Positions 32,432-37,850 of a stretch of DNA of 37,850 nt are shown here, in pieces. Made by a program: the position numbers and the translations under genes. The notes under the pieces are model-generated. The model made no database searches. It had not been told where the DNA came from and saw nothing but the letters and a program-made list of their open reading frames with translations. The stretch is taken from assembly GCA_021162805.1 (NCBI GenBank), contig JAGGXZ010000049.1:1-37850 (forward strand), read 5' to 3'. Positions within the stretch are counted from its first letter, which is position 1; each line of letters starts with the position of its first letter. This DNA is from Candidatus Poribacteria bacterium. Its GTDB lineage: Bacteria; Poribacteria; WGA-4E; B28-G17.

Positions 32432-32461
32432 CAGGGCCGCCCTCTACGGAGAGCGGCCCTG
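32432..32461 (+). terminator. GC-rich hairpin after paralog 10
   Basis: CAGGGCCGC (32432-32440) is perfectly complementary to GCGGCCCTG (32453-32461) around a 12-base loop. Only ATTTGA follows, so the T-tract is weak; it could be a partial terminator or an mRNA stabiliser between the isomerase-like gene and the MBL gene. Confidence 0.5.
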
Positions 32462-32490
32462 ATTTGAGGTGGTGTAAGAGGTGATTGAGG

Positions 32491-33396
32491 ATGCGCAAAT
32501 CAAATCTGATGAGCTTAACTGTGACATTCGCCTTGCTTCTTGCCACATCGGCTTTCGCTAAGGATCTGAAACTCACCGTCATCTACGATAACAACCCTTT
32601 TGACAAGAGGCTGGAGACGAGATGGGGTTTCTCCTGCCTCGTGGAGGGGACGGAGAAGAGAATACTGTTCGACGTGGGGGGCGAGGGGAAAGTGCTGCTC
32701 AGAAACATGAAAAAGCTCTCCATAGACCCCAAATCGGTGGACGTGGTGGTGCTCTCCCATATACACTACGACCACATCGGCGGGCTTCCCGACTTCCTGA
32801 AGGTGAACGGCGACGTGACCGTCTACATGCCGAAATCGCTCCCACAGAGCGTCAAGGATACCGTCAGAAAGGCGGGCGCGAAACTGGTGGAGGTCGGCGA
32901 TAAGCCGGTGAAGATCTGCAAGGGCGTCTACTCCACGGGAGAGCTGGGAAGCTGGATTAAGGAGGAGTCCCTCGTGATAAAGACCGCCAAGGGGGCCGTG
33001 GTGATAACCGGCTGCGCTCACCCGGGCGTCGTGAACATCGTCAGAAAGGCGAAGGAGATAGCGGGAGGCGACATCTACCTGGTTTTGGGCGGCTTCCACC
33101 TGTGCTGGATGAACGCCTGGAAGATAAGAGGAATCATCAAGGACGTGGAGAAGGAGAAGGTCACGAAGATCGCCCCCTGTCACTGCTCAGGGGATCTGGC
33201 CAGAAAGATGTTTGAGGACGCATATAAGGATAACTTCATCCTGGTGGGCGTGGGCAGGAGGATCAAGGTGGAGGACGCCTTCCCCGATCCTGAAGGCCGA
33301 GATGTGAAGGCGGATGTCAGATGTAACGGGAAGGAGCCGGTGGTTTTGGCCGATGTCAAGAAGGGGGTGGAGGAGCAAAAGGCCGATCTCAGATGA
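32491..33396 (+). CDS. Exported metallo-beta-lactamase-fold protein
   Basis: This 301-residue protein has a cleavable signal peptide (hydrophobic to about residue 22, cleavage after SAFA), then an MBL domain with His90-x-His92-x-Asp94-His95 (SHIHYDHIGG), GCAHPGVVNIVRKAKE and APCHCSGD. It is a clear paralog of the lipoprotein at 10107 (shared YDNNP, WGFSCLV, GELGSWIKEESLV) with a free rather than lipid-anchored N-terminus and about 40 extra charged C-terminal residues. I chose ATG 32491, 7 bases after AAGAGGTG, over TTG 32485. It heads a short gene group with the DsbD-like and ICMT-like proteins. The substrate should be periplasmic. Confidence 0.84.
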   Translation: MRKSNLMSLTVTFALLLATSAFAKDLKLTVIYDNNPFDKRLETRWGFSCLVEGTEKRILFDVGGEGKVLLRNMKKLSIDPKSVDVVVLSHIHYDHIGGLPDFLKVNGDVTVYMPKSLPQSVKDTVRKAGAKLVEVGDKPVKICKGVYSTGELGSWIKEESLVIKTAKGAVVITGCAHPGVVNIVRKAKEIAGGDIYLVLGGFHLCWMNAWKIRGIIKDVEKEKVTKIAPCHCSGDLARKMFEDAYKDNFILVGVGRRIKVEDAFPDPEGRDVKADVRCNGKEPVVLADVKKGVEEQKADLR

Positions 33397-33415
33397 CAGG
33401 GCAGAAGGTGGAGGG

Positions 33416-34075
33416 ATGATCTCCGATCTATTGAAGCTGCTGACGGGCGGTTTCACCATGGGCTGGGGGCCGTGTCTCGCCTATACCGCTCCCCTGCTGC
33501 TGCCCTACATCGGCGGCACGAAGGCGAGCTGGCGAGCGGGGCTGAGGGTCGGCTTGATGTTCTCCCTCGGCAGGCTCATATCCCTCGTCATCTTGGGCGC
33601 CCTCGCCACGGTCGCCTTCAAAACGATCAACCGCTTCTTCCCGCCCACCAGATCGGGCTACTTACATCTCGTCACTGCGCTCTTCATGGTGACGTTGGGC
33701 GTTCTCATCCTGTTGGATAAGGGGTTTAGGACCCCCATCGGCGGGGCCTGGAGGAAGAGGGTGCTGGATAGGGGCGATGAGAGCATGCTGTTTTTGGGCT
33801 TCCTGGTGGGCCTCTCGCCGTGCGCACCGCTTGTGGCGGTGCTTACATACATCGCCTGCACGGCGGGAAACCTCGCCTCGGGGGCGTTATATGCCCTCTC
33901 CTTCGGCATAGGCACGGCCTTCTCGGCGATAGCTGTGTCGGCCCTGACCGGCCTTTTCCCCGAGAGGATATTCAGGGGAAAGAGGCCGCGCAGGGTCTTT
34001 CAGATCGTCTGCGGCGCCATTTTGATCCTCTTCGGGGCACAGCTCATCTATTACGTGCAAGATGTTATGTTTTGA
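33416..34075 (+). CDS. DsbD/CcdA-like (SulfiteExporter/DsbD_2) membrane protein
   Basis: This 219-residue protein has about six membrane segments arranged as two inverted halves, each opening with a Gly-x-Pro-Cys motif: MGWGPCLAYTAPLLLP (Cys20) and VGLSPCAPLVAVLTY (Cys136). Paired membrane cysteines of this kind carry electrons across the membrane in CcdA/DsbD proteins; the family also appears near metal-handling genes. The long upstream extension of the frame (to 33314) is excluded because ATG 33416 follows GGTGGAGGG and avoids overlap. It probably reduces periplasmic thiols or helps the neighbouring exported MBL protein; the partner is uncertain. Confidence 0.75.
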   Translation: MISDLLKLLTGGFTMGWGPCLAYTAPLLLPYIGGTKASWRAGLRVGLMFSLGRLISLVILGALATVAFKTINRFFPPTRSGYLHLVTALFMVTLGVLILLDKGFRTPIGGAWRKRVLDRGDESMLFLGFLVGLSPCAPLVAVLTYIACTAGNLASGALYALSFGIGTAFSAIAVSALTGLFPERIFRGKRPRRVFQIVCGAILILFGAQLIYYVQDVMF

Positions 34076-34088
34076 AGATGGGATAGGG

Positions 34089-34604
34089 ATGTCGGTATGC
34101 TGTAAACGCCTCATATACTGGCTTCTGCTGACGACCACGACTGTCGGCGGGGGAATAACCGCCGATCTGATCCTGAAGACGGGGTCCTTTCCCATCTTCG
34201 TTCGGGCCCTGGGCCTCATCGGCATGATATCGGCCCACTTCCCCCTTAAGAGATCGGGGAGGGTGCTCCGCTCCCTGGGAGAGCCCAAGGGGTGGGGATG
34301 CACAAGCCGGCTGGTCACCACGGATATCTACCGATGCGTCAGACACCCCCATCACCTGGGGATAGGCATCTTCATGACATCCCTCGGCTTAGCTATCGGG
34401 CATCCCTGCTCCTTTCTCATCATCACTCTCTCCCAATGGGCCTGGGTCATCTGGTTTCTGTTCACGATCGAGGAGAGAGAACTGAGGGAGAAGTTCGGGG
34501 AGAAGTATGAGGCGTATAGCCGGGAGGTGCCCATGCTTCTCCCGAAACTGTCCTGTGTTTTCAAGCTTCTGTTCGGCAAACGGCTTTCAGTCGGCGATGA
34601 CTGA
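34089..34604 (+). CDS. Isoprenylcysteine carboxyl methyltransferase (ICMT/PEMT)-like membrane protein
   Basis: This 171-residue membrane protein shows the ICMT/PEMT C-terminal signature: RCVRHPHHLGIGIFMTSLGL (82-101, the SAM-binding RHPxYxG motif with His in place of Tyr) followed by EERELREKFGEKYEAYSREV. Bacterial members methylate varied membrane-associated acceptors and are not limited to prenylated cysteines. An ATG at 34062 is possible but overlaps the previous gene; ATG 34089 follows GGGATAGGG. The N-terminal 50 residues hold two or more membrane helices. Confidence 0.78.
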   Translation: MSVCCKRLIYWLLLTTTTVGGGITADLILKTGSFPIFVRALGLIGMISAHFPLKRSGRVLRSLGEPKGWGCTSRLVTTDIYRCVRHPHHLGIGIFMTSLGLAIGHPCSFLIITLSQWAWVIWFLFTIEERELREKFGEKYEAYSREVPMLLPKLSCVFKLLFGKRLSVGDD

Positions 34605-34628
34605 TCGCCCCTCAATTTCAACGATCAG
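34601..34628 (+). terminator. Small hairpin after the ICMT-like gene
   Basis: CTGATCG (34601-34607, including the stop codon) pairs exactly with CGATCAG (34622-34628), with a 14-base loop. The right arm runs into the AGGAGGG ribosome site of the next gene, so it may affect initiation rather than termination. Confidence 0.35.
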
Positions 34629-34639
34629 GAGGGTTAAAA

Positions 34640-36004
34640 ATGGAGCTTAAGGTGAAACCCGTTCTGACATACGGGGTCTATCAAAGAAGGGAGGCGACGA
34701 GCTGGCGGCCATGGGGAGGGATACAGACCGAGGAGGACGCCCAAGAGGAGGTTCGAAGGATAGAGGGCGAATTGGGCGATCTGGCCTCGAAGGCTTCCCT
34801 CCCGCTGAAGATGTTCCCCGTTTCACCTCTGAAATCGGCGGAAGATCTATCAGGAGTGAAGGAGGAGCTGAGCTCCTCAGACCTCACCCTGATCTACGCC
34901 GCCGGAGGGGGAGGGAACATCCTCGAGGAACTCGTCTCCTCCAGCAGATGGAGCATCATCTTCGTAAGGCACAGATCGGGTCCCCTTTACCTCTGGTATG
35001 AGATCGTTCACCCCACCTTTCTCCGCAAGCGGTCGGACGAGTTCCGCCAGCCCGGCGTGGATGTGGACGATGTGGTAGTGGATAGCTATGATGAAGTGCT
35101 GTGGAGGCTCCGTGCGCTTTACGGCCTGAAGAAGGCCCTCGGAAGCAGGATAATCTCGATAGGAAACCCGGGGGGCTGGGGGATAGGAGGCAGAGCCGTC
35201 ACCCTTGCTCAGGAGAGGTGGAGCCTGGACATAAGGACGGTCCCATACCCCGATCTGGCGAAAAGGCTCGAGAAGGCCAAAGGCGATGAGGACATCGTAA
35301 GACAGGCCCATCAACAGGCTGATGAGTATCTATCCCAAGAGGGCATCACCTTGCAAACTGACAGGAAATTCGTGGACAACGCCTTCATCCTCTATAGGGT
35401 CTTCAAGGATCTGATGGAGGAGCTTAGCTCTGAGGCCATCACCGTCGGCGGATGTATGGGGACCATACTTCCCGTGGCCCAGACCACCGCCTGTCTAACG
35501 CTCAGCCTGATAAACGACGAGGGCCAGCTCGCCTTCTGTGAGTCCGATTTCGTCGTGATCCCATCGGGGATTCTGCTGCACCACATCTCCGGGAAACCCG
35601 TCTTCCTCAACGATCCGACCTATCCTCATGACGGCGTGGTGACCCTCGCCCACTGCACGGCGCCGAGGAAGATGGACGGCAAGACTTACGAGGATGCGAA
35701 GATAATGACCCATTTCGAATCCGATTACGGCGCCACCCCTAAGGTGGAGTTCAGGAAGGGACAGGAGGTGACGGTGATCGTCCCCGATTTCGAGGAGAAG
35801 GTATGGGTCGGGTTTAAGGGGAAGATCCTGGACGCACCCCTTCTCCCGATATGCCGCTCTCAGGCGGACGTGGAGATAGAGGGGGATTGGAGGAAGCTAC
35901 TGAGGGAGATGAGGGGATTCCATTGGATGATGTGTTACGGCGATTACCTGAGGGAAACCGGATATGCCCTGAAGAAGGTGGGTATAGAGTGGGTGACCCT
36001 CTGA
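34640..36004 (+). CDS. L-fucose/arabinose isomerase-like paralog 11 (complete ligand set, divergent)
   Basis: This 454-residue protein keeps Glu301 (in AFCESD), Asp325 (FLNDP) and His428 (FHWMMCYGD). It is the most divergent of the 'NDEG' type: the TIN/TMD-Cys motif reads AITVGGCMGTILPVAQTT, the N-terminal half holds a Gly-run AAGGGGNIL instead of the usual D-G-x-L-x-x-G strand, and a GNPGGWGIGGRA loop is private to it. A distinct sugar or role is likely. AGGAGGG precedes ATG 34640. Confidence 0.82.
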   Translation: MELKVKPVLTYGVYQRREATSWRPWGGIQTEEDAQEEVRRIEGELGDLASKASLPLKMFPVSPLKSAEDLSGVKEELSSSDLTLIYAAGGGGNILEELVSSSRWSIIFVRHRSGPLYLWYEIVHPTFLRKRSDEFRQPGVDVDDVVVDSYDEVLWRLRALYGLKKALGSRIISIGNPGGWGIGGRAVTLAQERWSLDIRTVPYPDLAKRLEKAKGDEDIVRQAHQQADEYLSQEGITLQTDRKFVDNAFILYRVFKDLMEELSSEAITVGGCMGTILPVAQTTACLTLSLINDEGQLAFCESDFVVIPSGILLHHISGKPVFLNDPTYPHDGVVTLAHCTAPRKMDGKTYEDAKIMTHFESDYGATPKVEFRKGQEVTVIVPDFEEKVWVGFKGKILDAPLLPICRSQADVEIEGDWRKLLREMRGFHWMMCYGDYLRETGYALKKVGIEWVTL

Positions 36005-36039
36005 GATCGAGCTCTTCGTAAGCCGTCCACAGTTCAATT

Positions 36040-36117
36040 GTCATTTGTAGTCATTAGGTCATTCGGCTTCGCCGTCATTTAAATGACGATAAATGACGAC
36101 AGATGACAATAAATGAC
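36040..36117. repeat. Palindromic array of AATGAC units
   Basis: Four copies of GTCATT (36040, 36050, 36058, 36074) are followed by four copies of its complement, AATGAC or GATGAC (36082, 36092, 36102, 36112). The last four are spaced exactly 10 bases apart. A small CGGCTTCGCCG hairpin sits in the left half, and TAGGTCATT/AATGACCTA at 36055-36063 and 36112-36120 is a perfect outer pair. It lies in the 206-base gap between paralogs 11 and 12, where I find no gene. Confidence 0.85.
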
Positions 36118-36210
36118 CTATAAGCGGCGGACTGCCGAGAGGCAGGCGGTAACTTTAGAAATCTCTACTACACTAAGCATATGAGCGAACCCATATGAGG
36201 AGGTGATCGG

Positions 36211-37524
36211 ATGAGCACGAAGCTGAGGACGATCTTCGCCGCCCCGGGCGGTAGTTGGGGAGGGCTCTTCACAGAAGAGGAAAGGGAGAGGGAGATAGAG
36301 AGGTTCAAGGGCAAATTGAACGGGATCAAACCGCTACTCCCCAACGTCGAGTTCATAGAAGAGGAGTTGAAAGGCAGGGAGGACTTCCCAAAGCTGGATG
36401 AGGATAAAGGAGAGGACGGGATACTCTTCTTCAGCCTGAGCGGTGGAGTGGATGAGCCGATCTTCAGGGCGATGGATAAAGGGCTGCCCATGATCCTCTT
36501 CGTCGAGCCATATAGCTGGCATGTCTGGTGTAGGGAAGCCCTAAAGACACACAAGAACGCCGATAAACTCATGTTGCTCTCCACCACCGATTTCGGAGAG
36601 GTGGTGGGGAAGATCAAAGTCATAGACGCGTACAAAAGGCTGAGGGAGACGAAGATACTGCTGTTCGAGGAGAGAAAGGGCGATGCGGTGAAACTGATAT
36701 ACGGCGCCGATACCATCCAGAGATACAGTATAGGCGACATGGAGGCTAAATTCGGCGTCAGGATAGAGAAAACGGATAAGCAGGTTATCCTGGATGCCTA
36801 TGAGAACGTGAACGACGAGGATGCTCGGACGGTAGCCGATTCCCTGATCGAGGAGGCCGAATGGGTGGTGGAACCGAGCAGAGAGGATATATTCAGGGCC
36901 TCCAAGCTATATCTCGCCATGAAAGGGGTGATAGAGGAGAGAGAGGCAAACGCCATAACCATAGACTGTCTGGCGATGCTCCACGTTCTGCCCACGACGC
37001 CGTGCCTCGGATTCTCACTGCTCAACGACGAGGGGATATGCGCCGCTTGTGAGGCCGATCTGAACTCTCTGATGACGATGCTGGTCTTCAGATACCTGGC
37101 AGATGTCCCCTCCTTCATCACCGATCCCGTGATAGATACGGCTGATAACAGCGTGATCCACGCACACTGCGTCGCCCCAACAAAGATGGACGGCAGAAAT
37201 CGGGAAAGGTTCATCATAAGGAATCACTCCGAATCTAGAACCGGCGTATCCCTTCAGGTCAAGATGAGCGTGAGACAGAGGGTGACTGTGGCGAAGTTCG
37301 CCGATCTGAACAGAATGCTCATCTCCACGGGCACGATAATCGGAAACCCGGATTTGGATAGGGCGTGTAGGACGAAGGTGAAGGTTCGCGTCCGAAACGC
37401 TAAGAGGATGCTCAGAACCTTCTCCGGAGGACTGCATCGGGTGCTGGCCTACGGGGATCACGTCGAGGCCATCTCAGACCTCTGCAGGCTACTCGGTATC
37501 GAAGTGGCAGAGGAGGATGAATAG
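36211..37524 (+). CDS. L-fucose/arabinose isomerase-like paralog 12 (complete ligand set)
   Basis: This 437-residue protein is of the 'NDEG-CEAD' subgroup: NAITIDCLAML, then LLNDEGICAACEADLNSLMT. Ligands are Glu281, Asp305 (FITDP) and His409 (LHRVLAYGD). The N-terminal half (KLRTIFAAPGGSWGG) resembles the 'RIYTIF' type more than its subgroup mates, so the two halves may have different histories. A strong GAGGAGGTGA precedes ATG 36211. It abuts the DUF169 gene with no gap. By motif integrity it is one of the better candidates for a working isomerase. Confidence 0.85.
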   Translation: MSTKLRTIFAAPGGSWGGLFTEEEREREIERFKGKLNGIKPLLPNVEFIEEELKGREDFPKLDEDKGEDGILFFSLSGGVDEPIFRAMDKGLPMILFVEPYSWHVWCREALKTHKNADKLMLLSTTDFGEVVGKIKVIDAYKRLRETKILLFEERKGDAVKLIYGADTIQRYSIGDMEAKFGVRIEKTDKQVILDAYENVNDEDARTVADSLIEEAEWVVEPSREDIFRASKLYLAMKGVIEEREANAITIDCLAMLHVLPTTPCLGFSLLNDEGICAACEADLNSLMTMLVFRYLADVPSFITDPVIDTADNSVIHAHCVAPTKMDGRNRERFIIRNHSESRTGVSLQVKMSVRQRVTVAKFADLNRMLISTGTIIGNPDLDRACRTKVKVRVRNAKRMLRTFSGGLHRVLAYGDHVEAISDLCRLLGIEVAEEDE

Positions 37525-37850
37525 ATGAAATTGATCAACGAGATCGGAATCGCCATCTCTCCGACCAAGCCGCAGGGCCTTGCGAGGGTCACCAGATCGG
37601 ATTCCCACTGCGCCCTTGTGGGGCTTGCCAGGGAGGGTCGCTCCTTCTACGCCCGAAACGAGGATATCTCCTGCCCTCTGGCCCGGTTTAACCTCGGATT
37701 GGAGGAGATGAAGGGGGAAAGACTGAGGGAACTGGCTGGAATCCTGGTCAGTTGGGGCGATGCCGAGAGCGAGGAGATCGCCATAGAGTATCTGAAATCC
37801 GCCATCACGCTCGACGTCGGGGAGAAATACATCTGTTATTTCCCGATGAA
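37525..37850 (+). CDS. DUF169 family protein, 5' part only
   Basis: The first 108 codons are present; the gene runs off the right edge. CALVGLAREGRSFYARNEDI followed by SCPLARFNLGLEE is the N-terminal hallmark of DUF169 (PF02596), a family with conserved cysteines, common in anaerobes and often near corrinoid or methanogenesis-type genes; its function is not known to me. Cys29 and Cys50 are the conserved Cys positions visible. The ATG directly follows the TAG of paralog 12, with AGGAGG inside that gene's end as ribosome site. Confidence 0.8.
   Translation, partial: MKLINEIGIAISPTKPQGLARVTRSDSHCALVGLAREGRSFYARNEDISCPLARFNLGLEEMKGERLRELAGILVSWGDAESEEIAIEYLKSAITLDVGEKYICYFPM

Noticed and set aside
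1-37850. tRNA, rRNA, CRISPR arrays, transposases, attachment sites
   Set aside because: I looked for cloverleaf-like stretches, evenly spaced 25-40 base repeats, DDE or recombinase motifs and long terminal inverted repeats and saw none. The short arrays near 9400, 16300 and 36080 have 7- or 10-base periods and no spacers, so they are not CRISPR.

Overview
The window looks like the chromosome of an uncultured, probably anaerobic, outer-membrane-bearing (diderm) bacterium. This rests on a beta-barrel outer-membrane protein with an RND exporter, Sec and lipoprotein signals, CooC/CooT-type nickel proteins and corrinoid-methyl-transfer families (UROD-like, DUF1638, a MetE-like fragment). GC is moderately high, arginine is written mostly as AGG/AGA, Shine-Dalgarno sites are strong (GGAGG-type) and several genes start with TTG. 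A candidate phylum of the Poribacteria/Hydrogenedentes kind would fit, but that placement is inference.

Layout. Bases 1-413 hold no convincing gene and two hairpins. Bases 414-5372 (minus strand) are a four-gene operon: TetR regulator, RND/MMPL exporter, periplasmic LolA-like protein and outer-membrane barrel. Bases 5373-5555 are a compact divergent control region with one sigma70-type promoter in each direction, a TetR-type palindrome and tandem octamers. From 5556 to the right edge every gene is on the plus strand. A UROD-family protein comes first. Twelve full-length paralogs of one L-fucose/L-arabinose-isomerase-like family and the C-terminal stump of a thirteenth follow, interrupted by five SAM methyltransferases, two related metallo-beta-lactamase-fold proteins, an ABC exporter, a GH10-like protein, a ferredoxin and a DsbD/ICMT pair.

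Bases 10993-14805 form a separate island: radical SAM protein, CooC-like ATPase, unknown small protein, CooT-like protein, DUF1684, then a row of broken genes (frameshifted DUF1638, C-terminal tail of a UROD/MetE-like protein, C-terminal tail of a methyltransferase). It reads as a decaying corrinoid/nickel one-carbon locus inside the isomerase-like cluster.

The most unusual content is the isomerase-like expansion. The three residues that align with the metal ligands of E. coli FucI (Glu337, Asp361, His528) can be followed in all twelve copies, and the first two keep exactly the E. coli spacing of 24 residues. The His is always kept. The Glu is Gln in two copies and the Asp is Asn in three others; no copy loses both. 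Seven copies therefore look catalytically complete and five look altered in one of two distinct ways. This suggests mixed oligomers, altered chemistry or binding roles. With the interleaved methyltransferases (one FkbM-like), the cluster may process modified, perhaps O-methylated, sugars; that is inference. Intergenic spaces carry short phased repeats: heptamers at 9378-9455 and 16300-16320, and a palindromic AATGAC array at 36040-36117.
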